From assembly GCA_028622995.1 (NCBI GenBank), contig JAJQJQ010000012.1, positions 4,464,001 to 4,528,000 on the forward strand: a DNA stretch of 64,000 bases, in the 5' to 3' direction. The notes beneath the pieces were generated by a model that worked only from the letters and a program-made list of their open reading frames with translations, searched no databases and was not told where the DNA came from. A program made the position numbers and the translations under genes. The DNA comes from Panagrolaimus kolymaensis (Eukaryota; Nematoda; Chromadorea; Rhabditida; Panagrolaimidae). Shown here in pieces: positions 53,952-64,000 of this stretch (positions are counted from its first letter, which is position 1; each line of letters begins with the position of its first letter).

Positions 53952-54275
53952 TGTCATATATTGGTGCTTCCCTCAACTTCCGTCCTCTTCTCATTCAAAC
54001 TTCGCGCTCCTCTTGATTGTCCTGTAACGAAACAGCCAGCAAGATGGCAGCCTATTTGCATACTTGTGTTTGCTTTGCTTCTGTTTCACTTTCGTAGTTG
54101 TAGTTGTATGTTACATTATTGTTGTGCTGGTTGTGTGTGTCTCCTGAATAAATATGTTTCTGTATATGTTCTTGTTTTATTAGGAATATCCCAGCTACAG
54201 CAGATGCAACCAGCTCCCAAGGACTATCAACCGAAACCTCGACGACGCCAATATCTTATCTGTCACCGCGTGACA
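53952..54275 (+). repeat. 5' LTR
   Basis: 324 bp; contains AATAAATATG, a possible polyadenylation signal region, about 130 bp before its end. A plus-strand open frame through it is shared with the other LTR and is not a host gene. Confidence 0.92.
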
Positions 54276-55376
54276 TGGAGGGCCCTACCCATTTGTTCCT
54301 GTCTTGAAGAAATTGCTGCAGCGATGGAATCAAAGGAATGGCTGAACTATTTGAAGATGATGGTGATACTGGTGAACTCTTGGTAATGGTCTGATGGTCT
54401 CTTGCTCATCTCAATCGTGGAATTATGGATTGAATCGAACTCAAACAACCTGTGAAATATGAACTGCTTATGGAGAAGCCAACAACGAATGTGCTGTGCT
54501 ACTGGAATGTAAGAAACTAAACTTGGTAAAGAACTTATAGAAAAACTTGTGATTGAATTATGGATATGAAACTTTGGTGTTTATGAAAGGAAAACTCTAT
54601 GGATTGTTAATGCTCTTGTGTTATGAATGCTTTTTTGTTATGTTAATGAAATGTTATCTCGTCGAAAAGTTGCACTGGTTACAAGACCCAGACAGTAAGT
54701 CCACAGATACCCATAGATAGGAAACGAAGTGGCAAAAGTTAAAACTTGCACTGGGTTGCAACTCCAGAAATAACGAAGAAATGAAGATGTATCTCGTCGC
54801 AAAATTCTTCTTCATGGTATGGAGTATGGTTGAGAAAATGTTAACTTGCCAGAACTACTCGATTGAAGAAAGAAATATTCTTGTGATGAATGGATTTGCG
54901 CTTGCTTTATGGTATGATCTTGCTGTTATGTTCTTAATGGTTATGGAATTTGTGAGGACGAAGTAATCCGATCAAATATGATACTCGTAAAGTTCTAAAA
55001 TGGTGAAGATCGATGGCTCTTATGAATGATCTTGATTTTTTTGATGTATGCTTAATGACAGCAGTGTTCTTGTTGGACCTGTAGCTATCGCTTAGCCTTT
55101 TGATGTCAGCTGGTCAATATGAAGATGGTGAAATTCGTATGGTACTCATGATGAAGGAACAAATCTTGGATGCAGACTTGATTCAACCTGACAGCATTTA
55201 TGCTTAATGTCTTGTACTGATGTCGATACCGATATGGAGAAAGATGCTTTGGTCCAAGAAATGTGTTATGAAAGAAAATTCTATGATCCAGAAATGTGAA
55301 TGGTTTCAACTTCGTGGTTTGGTCGTATGTATGCTCAACGAAAATGTGAGGACACATTTTGGAGGCGGTGGCGGTA

Positions 55377-55700
55377 TGTCATATATTGGTGCTTCCCTCA
55401 ACTTCCGTCCTCTTCTCATTCAAACTTCGCGCTCCTCTTGATTGTCCTGTAACGAAACAGCCAGCAAGATGGCAGCCTATTTGCATACTTGTGTTTGCTT
55501 TGCTTCTGTTTCACTTTCGTAGTTGTAGTTGTATGTTACATTATTGTTGTGCTGGTTGTGTGTGTCTCCTGAATAAATATGTTTCTGTATATGTTCTTGT
55601 TTTATTAGGAATATCCCAGCTACAGCAGATGCAACCAGCTCCCAAGGACTATCAACCGAAACCTCGACGACGCCAATATCTTATCTGTCACCGCGTGACA
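55377..55700 (+). repeat. 3' LTR
   Basis: Identical to 53952-54275 as far as I can read, and followed directly by the ATTA target duplication. Confidence 0.92.
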
Positions 55701-55704
55701 ATTA

Positions 55705-58700
55705 TTTATGGTTTATATTATTTTTTGTTTGTTTTCATTTACGTCGTCGTTGTCTTCGGTGTTGTTGTGTCTTATCTTTTATTTTTTTATGGTTTACTTT
55801 TTTTAACTTCCTTATTTTATTTATCTAAAAATGTTGTTGAACTTTGCTACTCTAAAAGATGTTCATCAGGAGAGGGCACAAAAAAAGTTGGGCTGTCAAA
55901 ATGTTAATTGTTCGTTTTCCCTTAAAAAAGCTTGTATACTTTTTTTGCCTCTTCTCTTACTCTTTTTATTATTTTACTTTATATTTTATATTTTTTTCAT
56001 TTGCAGTTATGTTCTTCTTATCTAAATATTTTTTTATAATGAAGGATAAAATATGCTCAATGATACTCAGTTAATTCTCCTTTTTTTATAAAATAAAAAA
56101 TAATAATTCTTTAAAAACTGACTTGGAAGAATTCAGAATTACAAAAAAATCAACTATTTTGTTCTCAAATGTTAGTCATAATTTAGTTTAAATTATTTAA
56201 AAACTTTCTTGTTGAGCTTGGATAAATAATATTTTTAGTTAGCAAATCATGGTTTTTTAAACTGTATTAACCTTTAATTTTCTTTTTTATTAAAACTGTC
56301 TTGATTGAAGAATAAAAGAGAGCTTAAAAATAAATATTAAAATTATGTGCATAAAAAACTGGATATATGGATATTCCGTATTAGCACTTTGCTTTTTTAA
56401 CTGGATAAAATCATAAAGTACTCTAAATTTTGTTAATAGTTTCTATTGCTAGCATAGATAAAAAATTTTAAAATTAAAACTTTAATTCTATGAATTGTTT
56501 CAATGTTGCAAAAAGGGTTGTTTAAAAATATCTAAATTTAACTGTATTCCGTTAAAAAACATTTTCAAAAAAAAGTTAATTAAAAACTATAATAATAATA
56601 ATAACTTCGAGGTCAATGAACCAAAAATTATACGCTTTGACGCATTTAAAATAATAATAATAGCTGTCCATAATATTCCCTTGTGAGCATCGTCTTTTCT
56701 AAGGTGAAGAAGAAAAAAAGAAGAAAAAAAGAGGAGAGCTATCAAATTTCATGATAAATAAAAGCCACAACAACCAAAAAGACGTCTTACAGCCACCGGG
56801 CTGGTTACTAGCTGGCTACTTGATAAAAACGTTGGATATGCTTTTTTTATGTATTAACTTAAAAGCTTTTTTTTGCAGAAAAATAAAAATAAAACCTGCT
56901 GAAGCATTTTTAAAAAGAAATTAAAATTTGATTTTTAACTGTATAGTTAGTTGTTGGTCATTTTAATCTCTCTTTTTGGTTAAAAAAAATTTAATGCTAA
57001 AATATTGCTTTTTTGAATAATTTAGTAAAAATTTATGATGCACAGAATAATGTTTTTCTCAATTGCGAGGTTTTCAATAAATATTATTTGTTTAAAACTG
57101 CTATGAGTCATTCTTCAATTTTAAGTTTTTTGAAAAGCCATACTTTTTTATTTTTAATATTAAACTGTTTTTTTTAAATGTGTATTTTTTTACGTTAAAA
57201 ACTGTATTCGTATTAGCTAATTTAGAATAAAACTTACTAGTGAATTAATTTACTGCAAAAATATACTTTGATTTATTTTTTTCTTAAATATACCTTGAAT
57301 TTAAGAAGATTAAAACTGTACCTTGTTATTTCTTCATTGTATTCATTGCAAAGTAATGTTTCCAGATATAATTCTCGATTAAACCGATAGGTTTTAAGAG
57401 AAAATAAAAAACTGAACTATTGAGGAATTTTTCCTACTGCCGACATAATTTTTTTGATATGCTTCCTGTTGACACCAAAAACTCAAATAACTCAAAAATA
57501 TTGACAGCTTTTATAAAAAAATAGTAATAATTAAATATTTTTTCCGAGTGATAAATAAAACTGTGACGTAACAATTTTTTTTGTACCAATTGCGTCACAT
57601 CGAGGTCTTCTTCATCTTCCTTCTACTGTCGAGACTGTGTAACGTCAATTCAGATTTATGTTTGGTTGTCGGTGATGGCACCTAAAAAAGCTTCAATCTA
57701 AAAATGGTGGACTAATTGCATTATTGCCCTTTTTGTTTTTTTTTTCTTCATTTCTTTGCTCACACATATAGGTTGTTGTCCTGAAAAAAAGAAAGAAAAA
57801 AAATTACATGGCAAAGAAAAGTGAAGGAAGCAAGTATCTCTTTTTAGCATTTTGACACTTTTTTTAGTAGCTGCGTTGTTATTATTATTTTTTCATCTTT
57901 AATAAATTATTTTTATATAAAAATGTTAATCGAGCGTATATATTTGGAATCTTTAACTGCCTTCATTGGAATTATTTTTGCAGCTTTGCAAGAAAAAAAG
58001 AAAGATTATTTATAAAGAAAACTGCCATTTTGCTTAATTTTATTTTTAGGTTGATTACTTGCATACATAGAAAATATGTAAACCTTTAGAAATTTATGGT
58101 CAAGTTTTGCGTTAACTGTGCCATAGATATTTTTTGTCATGAGCATTATAAACTGTCCAATCAATGTTGCCACTATATTAACTTTATCTTCTATTTTTTC
58201 ACCTGTATTTTTTAAATATATTAAAACCGCGAAAGAAATTTCTTTTATTTATAGCTAACTGACATCAGGGTATGAGCGAGCATTACGTGATGTGAACCAT
58301 TTATAATTTTTTAACTGATACTTCGTAAACATTTTTTATATATATATAAATAAACTGATGAGCTCTTAACTCTACCATCACTTTCGTCTCTAAATTTTTT
58401 TAACTGCAGTCCCAGTTCACCGCCTATTGTATTCAATAATAATTAAAACATTAACCTTTTTTTATAACTGATTCTTCTTTACGCCTTTTAAAACTGTTAT
58501 TTTCAAAGACAAGTTCCACTTTTTGCTGACTTATTCTGCCATGTTTTACATTCAACCTTTTGCAAGTTGCAAATTATTTTTTTTTAAACTGTCAACAATC
58601 TTAAAACTTTTTGTTTACAAACATTTGACCTTTCGTGGGTGGTGACAACATAGGATTGTCTGCTCACTGCCCATTTTTAGGCTTTAATCACATGTCAATA

Positions 58701-58972
58701 AACTGTTTCTAAAAGTTTAACTTTAACTAAAAAAATTTATAAGAAAAGGAAAAAAAGTGGCGTCGAGTATTTTTAATTTATTGAAGCGTTAAAAATTTTC
58801 AAATCTTTGGATTCAAGTCTGAAAGCTAGCTCAAAGAAGTGTTTAAAAAAATAATGTATAAATATAAACATTTTATTGGTCTTTTGACCTTTTGTCGTGT
58901 TTTTTTTTATAAAACTGTCGTCGAGCATAATATTGGAATTTAAAAAACTGATCTTTATTATATTTCAAGAAT
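55705..58972. other. Intergenic region rich in the AACTG word
   Basis: About 3.3 kb with no supported protein gene. Short frames at 55831-56074 and 56495-56686 are low-complexity. Its main content is the AACTG cluster, densest at 58.0-58.7 kb (11 copies in about 0.7 kb). The channel-gene promoter should lie at the right end. Confidence 0.55.
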
Positions 58973-61443
58973 ATGAAGAATGATTTATTATTTATAATAT
59001 TTATAACTGCTGCCACAGTATTCGATGTTATTGCTCATACCGAACTCAACGATGATGATTATGCCATAGTTCATACATATCCTGGTGGATATGTAAATGA
59101 GGGATCTAAAAGGAATTGCACGAGGGATAATGCTATTATAGATAAATTATTGAATGGAACGGGATATAGCAAATTTAGAGTTCCAAGTAAGTTTATCTAA
59201 ACTGAATCAATGACATTTTTTGAGGTATAAAAAACTGTAAAATTTTTATTTTATTTCCATTAAAAAAAATTTAAACTGTAATAAACTAAAAATTATTAGG
59301 TGACACTGGCGTTGATGTTAGCGTAGAATTTTGGATGGAAACCGTAAACACCATTGACGAGTTGTCAAATGATTTTGAGGTAAATAAAAAATTATCAACT
59401 GTTTTCTTCGAATAATTCTTATCCAAATTTTTAGATGGATTTATATATCAATGAAGTAAGTTAAAATTAAACTGGCCAGTTGAAATAAAGATTAACTTTA
59501 TTAATCCATAAAAAAAAATTTCCCCTTAGATGTGGCTCGATCCTGCATTAAATTACGAGCATTTATCTCCATGCAAGCAAAATTTATCATTAGGCTATCA
59601 AGTGTTGGAAAGATTATGGACACCAAATTCTAATTTTGTTAATAGTAAAGTTGCATCCATTTTGGAATCACCATTTCCGTAAGCTTTATTTACTTATTTT
59701 TATTAAAGTTTAAACTGAGTTTTTATAGGAATATTCTTTTAATTCTATATAGAAATGGCACCGTTTGGGTTAACTATGTGAGTTTTAAACTGAGTTTACC
59801 AAAAAATTAAATAAAGCTTGTTTTTAGCGCGTTCGAGTCAAAGGTCCATGTTTTATGGATTTGTGTAAGTCATTTATTTTAAAACTGAAATATGTTGAGA
59901 TAACAACAATGAACTTTAGCAAACTTTCCAATGGATGTTCAAACTTGCAACCTTATTTATGAAAGGTAGCAATTATTCTTTTTTAAACTGTAACTTGAAT
60001 GTTGTCTTTGCAGCTTTAATTATAATAGTCAAGAAGTTAGAATGCGTTGGAATCCAGCAACTCCAACCCCAGTTGCAGTTACAGGGAGAATATTATTACC
60101 TGATTATAATTTAATTGGAATTAAAAATTTTATTAAAGCTATGCCATATCCAGCTGGGTAATTAATTTATGAATATTTATAACTGTGGCAATATTGATAA
60201 TTACGGCTTTTTAGAATGTGGGATGAGTTGCACCTTGAATTAACATTTGAGCGTCGAGCCGTTTGGTATTTTATGCAAGCATATTTACCCACATATTTTA
60301 CGATATTTATTTCGTAAGTCTTTTTTTGTAAAATTATTTTTTAAACTGAAACCACGTACCAATTTTCCGCATAAATGTTCTGAAAAAGAATTATTTGGTT
60401 TCGATAAAAAAAAAATTTTAAACTGCCAGAAACCGCATAAATAGATTTTTAAGAATAAAAAAAAGACTGAAGTAATATTTTTTGTCAAATTTAAAAACTG
60501 GTTGATGACAAGCATGAATAAATAAAATTCTATTTTTGTTATTATTACTTTTCGCATTTGAAGTTTGGTTAAAAAGCTTGTAAAAATTAATATTTCTAAA
60601 AAGTCTATTGAGTTGTTCTCTTTTGATTTTATTAAAACAGAAAATTCTTTATAGTTTTCCCTTTGCGCATAATTTTTAATATTAAAAAACTGATGTTTTG
60701 AAAAATTTCAGTTGGGTTAGTTTTGCCCTTGGTTCACGAGCAATTCCAGCAAGAACTATGCTTCTTGTAAATGCACTTTTAGCAATGATCTTTCAATTTG
60801 GAAATATTATGAGGTAACAAATTTTTTCACATTTTTATCAAAATAATAAACTAACTTTTATTTTTCTCTCATGCAGGAATTTACCTCGAGTTTCATATAT
60901 TAAAGCAATAGGTTTGTTTTAACTAATATATTTTTGTCACTTTTTTTAACTGTGGGTATTTAGACATATGGATGCTGGGAGCAATGAGTTTTATATTTTG
61001 CAGTTTGATTGAACTTGCAATCATTGGTTATAAAGTGAAGGATGATGGAGTTGGAAGGAAAAAACCCGTGATTTGTAAGAGAAAGGTAAAAAGTTTTAAC
61101 TGTCGATTTTTTTGAATCGTTGTGATCGACGAAAAATAATTTTCTTTCAAAATAAATAAACCACCAAAATGCATTTATCTTAATTTTTTAATTGGATAAG
61201 AAACACAAGAATTTTTTCATGAACGTTAAAAATTTTTTTCAGATGGACGAGACAGTGGATACTAGCCCGAAAGGCTTATGCAGCTATGAAAAAAGATTTA
61301 TGTTTCCCGTGGAACGTTGCGAACTCTCATGGAGACCCTCGCCATTAAGTTGTCGAAGATGGACTCCAGATGAAATAGATAAACTTTCAAGTATAATATT
61401 TCCTGCAAGTTTTGCACTTTTTAATGCAAGTCTTTCGTTTTAA
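58973..61443 (+). CDS. Cys-loop ligand-gated anion channel (LGC type)
   Basis: A gene of about 13 tiny exons. [20 protein letters not shown] is a signal peptide. The ligand-binding domain includes [39 protein letters not shown] and the Cys-loop [15 protein letters not shown] with 13 residues between the cysteines. TM1 contains [14 protein letters not shown]2 begins with [20 protein letters not shown]; the PAR before TM2 predicts an anion pore. [15 protein letters not shown] leads into TM3 ([19 protein letters not shown]), and the last exon ends in TM4 ([14 protein letters not shown]). Nematode channels of this kind are gated by amines, GABA or acetylcholine; the ligand cannot be told here. 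The TM3-TM4 loop is short. Nearly every intron carries a plus-strand AACTG word. Confidence 0.88.
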
Positions 61444-64000
61444 AGCTGTTGAATGATGTTAAAAGGAGAAAAAAATATTTTTAGATTGTTTATTGGTCAT
61501 TTTATGGAAAATTTTCATCACCCAATTTTGCTCAATAAAAAAAGATTAAATTCTTTCATGCTTTATCTTTTTATTTTTTAAAGTTTTTTTTAATAATAAA
61601 TGATAGTTAATTTTTTTTTGTTTTAATATATCCTCATATTTTTTTAAAATAAACATGCTTGAAACATTGTTTCAAAAGAGGATAAAATAAAAACACAACC
61701 TACATGATTTGTAAAAATTCCTAACATTTCGTTTTAATATTACCATCTTACAAATTATAAACATTATTGATTATGCAAGCCTGAAGGTTTGAATGTTGTA
61801 TGATTCGTTTAAATTATTGTATATCATCATTTTTACTCGTTTGATACTTTACTCTTTTTTTATTCGCATTTTTTACTGTTTTTACCCAATTAAAAATTAT
61901 TAACGTTAATTTTTTTTTGTTTCTCTCGGCTACGGTTACAGAAAATAAATGGAAAAGCTTATGCATTTGCTATTATTTTCTAAGAAATATTTGAAATCAT
62001 CATTTATGAATGGATTTATATTTTTTTAATAAAAAGAATAATCGATAAAATAATGTTTTTTTTTCTTTAAATAAAATTCAAGATAAAACTTTTTTGAAGT
62101 TAAAAATTTTACTTACTTGTTTTTTTGAGTATTGTTGAAAGGTAGTTTGATCCTCCACCAATTTATTTCTTCATCATAAATTTCATAGATATTTGAATCT
62201 AGATTATTCATGTTATGTTAAGGAAAAAAAATTTCTGGAGTTGGGAGATGGAAGCAAAGTGGCATGAGGAAGGCTGGAAATTTAAATATATTTTGTCGCG
62301 TTCATTTTTTTTACTTTTTGATAGAGTTGTTTCTGTTTTTGTTGGATTTTAATTTTTGCTTGGTTAGTTTATTTATTGGAGCATCCAAGAATGTTAAAAC
62401 ATAAGTAAAATAATACACAGTTATAAAAAAAGAATCGATTAACGCACAAATTATTTATTTTATTGTTTGATGAAAGCTTTATGTGTTATGGTCAATTTAA
62501 AATGACATTAATTTGATAAAACTGGATTTTTATTTTAAATTGGATTTCTTTAACCCTTGCATATTAATTATTAAAACTTCTAAAATAAACTAAAGCAAGA
62601 AATTTCATTGATTTTGTCGAAAGTTTAAATTGATGATGCCGCAAAAGAAATATATGTATAATATTCTTTTTGCAGTTGTTTTTGTTAAAGACATTTTATT
62701 GACATGTCGTTTTTTGTTATATACTTCAACAACATACAAGCTCGCTTGCTTGGCAGTTGCATAAAAGTGACAACTTAAAAAAATAATTCAAAAAAGAAAA
62801 ATCGTCAAAGATTAAAAGTTTAAAACAGAAACATTCCTTTTATTTTCTTACTTCATAGTTCATTCATTCACTCATTCATCCAAGGCTTTAACTGCTGCCA
62901 TTTGTTATCGAAGGAAATAAATGTTTTTTAACCCCACATTCTTAAAACTTTTAAATTGATTTCAAAGTTAAGTATTTTTTTCAAACACAAAATTTTTTGT
63001 CTACCCAATTTTAGAGTCTAATGTGGTTTCTTTTTTTTTGTTGTGGTTGAAGAAATGGAACTAGAGTGGTTTTTTGTTCTCCAAGCTTAAATGGGAGAGA
63101 AGCCGCAGCAGCAACTGATGGCAAATAACTAACACAACAATGGGTGACAATAAAAAAAGCAATGCAAAGAAAAGAAAAAAAAACAGTTTAGTTTTGATGA
63201 GGCCTCAATGGGAATGTTTGAATATTGTTTAGTTTCTTGTTGTTGTTTCAGAATTTAACGTTTTTTATATATAAAATGGTTTTTCTTTCTGCTTTTCGCA
63301 ATTCTCTTTTTTCTTGTTGCTCTTACATACTTCTTGTTGTTTGAGTTTTTATTAAACTATTGCTGGCTCGTCTTTGACGCCGGCTTTTAATCCTCTTTTT
63401 GTTGAACAGAATATTTTAGCATAAAGAGTTTAAAATAATAAAACCGTTCTAAACTTGGTGTGCGCTTAAATTCGATGACTAAGATATGGTAATTGCTATA
63501 ACTTGCGACATAATACATTAGTACTTCACTATTTAAAAACTAAAATTCTAACATTTCAGTTGCATTTATTCAGCGTCGTTAATAATTTTATAATAAATTA
63601 GCCTTTTTTATTTTTAAAAATATTGAAACACAGGTATTTATTTGCTGTAGTTCCTATTTTTTTCGATTTCAAATCATAATTTACGATTAACTGATGAAGC
63701 GAAGTTTCGGACATTACTAAAAAAATTTAATTTCCAAACAGTTAAGGTATTTGAGGAGGATGTGGAGGTGTGAATTAAATTGCGTGCAAACAATTAAAAA
63801 TATAATAGCAGCTGATTTAATTTATTTGTTTTTTGTTTGATTTTTGATAAATGTTGCAATTTGTGCTTCTCACAAACTTTTCTTGATTTTTGTTTTTTTA
63901 TCTTTTTTTCACGCAGAAAACAATCATTTTTCAATTCATTTTCTTTTATATTTTTAATTACATTCATTATTTATCTCACAAAAAAAATTAAAATGAATTT
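61444..64000. other. 3' flanking AT-rich region
   Basis: No supported complete gene. The AACTG excess stops here (about four copies in 2.5 kb). One possible first exon of a minus-strand gene is listed separately. The remainder is A/T runs with no repeat or RNA gene that I can identify. Confidence 0.5.
62115..62211 (-). CDS. Possible first exon of an unidentified minus-strand gene
   Basis: On the minus strand ATG opens MNNLDSNIYEIYDEEINWWR, then IKLPFNNTQK, followed by a good GTAAGT donor. The composition is protein-like. I find no convincing continuation between 61,444 and 62,090, so it may be chance or a relic. Confidence 0.2.

Larger units (their letters stand above)
53952..55700 (+). mobile_element. 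Non-autonomous LTR retrotransposon, apparently identical LTRs
   Basis: Two 324 bp repeats (53952-54275 and 55377-55700) run from TGTCAT to GTGACA with no difference that I found. A 4 bp target duplication, ATTA, flanks the element (53948-53951 and 55701-55704). Just inside the left LTR the sequence starts TGGAGGGCCC, a likely primer site. A purine-rich GGAGGCGGTGGCGG lies next to the right LTR, so the element reads on the plus strand. The 1.1 kb interior has no open frame above about 70 codons and no pol motif, so it is mobilised by another element. Identical LTRs mean very recent insertion. Confidence 0.92.
52001..61102 (+). repeat. Strand-biased cluster of A/T-preceded AACTG words
   Basis: Words of the form (T/A)TT(T/A)AAACTG recur on the plus strand. 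I count 44 AACTG at 56,116-61,102 and 11 at 52,006-53,889, with about 6 reverse-strand copies in the 56.1-61.1 kb part. At this base composition about 4-5 per strand per 5 kb are expected. Sites are absent from the LTR element at 54-55.7 kb, apart from one unrelated GAACTG, and become rare after 61.1 kb. The base after the G varies, so the core is WWWAACTG. Only one site (58,701) continues as CTGTTTCT, close to the CTGTTTCA motif of C. elegans 21U-RNA loci. Function unknown. Confidence 0.7.

Noticed and set aside
54080..54095. An exact CTGTTTCA, the C. elegans 21U-RNA upstream motif, in each LTR at about 54.08 and 55.51 kb
   Set aside because: The two copies are the same LTR sequence, and a single 8-mer match is expected by chance at this scale.
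53961..54386. 141- and 182-codon frames beginning in the two copies of a repeat near 54 and 55.4 kb
   Set aside because: They start inside the LTRs and share the same sequence; they are LTR content, not host genes.
1..64000. CRISPR array, prophage or bacterial operon
   Set aside because: No regularly spaced repeats of CRISPR type; gene structure with introns throughout is eukaryotic.

Overview
The window is nuclear DNA from a nematode. It is AT-rich, genes are split by many 45-60 bp introns ending in TTTTTAG or TTTCAG, and candidate trans-splice acceptors lie a few bases before start codons. Nematode-type families are present: Clc-like membrane protein, Str/Srd-like chemoreceptor, LGC-type Cys-loop channel. 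I cannot name the genus.

Layout. (1) 1.6-5.4 kb, plus strand: a globin gene whose second intron holds a young non-autonomous LTR element. (2) 5.8-12.6 kb, minus strand: CRNKL1, MYBBP1A/Pol5, C1D and ILF2 in a row, separated by 168, 176 and 175 bp. This looks like an operon of RNA-processing and nucleolar genes. A TREX-like exonuclease lies upstream at 13.0-14.7 kb. (3) 14.8-17.9 kb: no protein gene, but a GC-rich hairpin ending in a T run, a 176 bp foldback element and an 840 bp long-inverted-repeat element. (4) 17.9-22.5 kb, minus strand: DLST, a small secreted protein and a short MAD1.

(5) 22.8-46.2 kb is the most rearranged part. A 1,379 bp block of a chemoreceptor gene occurs twice in direct orientation (22,995-24,373 and 44,702-46,080), with no net length difference. 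The left copy keeps the 3' end of the gene and lacks the 5' end; the right copy does the reverse. The 20.3 kb between them therefore looks like an insertion that split the receptor gene and duplicated the block. The inserted DNA holds many broken genes: a MAD1 C-terminal fragment, MOSPD2 in two halves on opposite strands (one with a premature stop, the other with a hAT-type MITE in its coding sequence), a methionine sulfoxide reductase B in two halves nested inside the MOSPD2 halves, and a pelota gene with no ATG and a frameshift. It also holds genes that look intact: a membrane protein, a RING protein with a BRE1-like RING, RPAP1 and a secreted Cys-rich protein.

(6) 46.2-64 kb: a second hAT-type MITE, a long non-coding stretch, a Clc-like gene with three possible last exons, a second LTR element with apparently identical LTRs, and a Cys-loop channel gene. 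From about 52.0 to 61.1 kb the A/T-preceded word AACTG is about ten times over-represented on the plus strand only (44 copies in 56.1-61.1 kb, about 6 on the other strand). It lies in introns and intergenic DNA and is almost absent from exons. This is the best candidate here for an undescribed signal. Its layout recalls motif-driven nematode small-RNA loci, but the sequence alone does not show its function.
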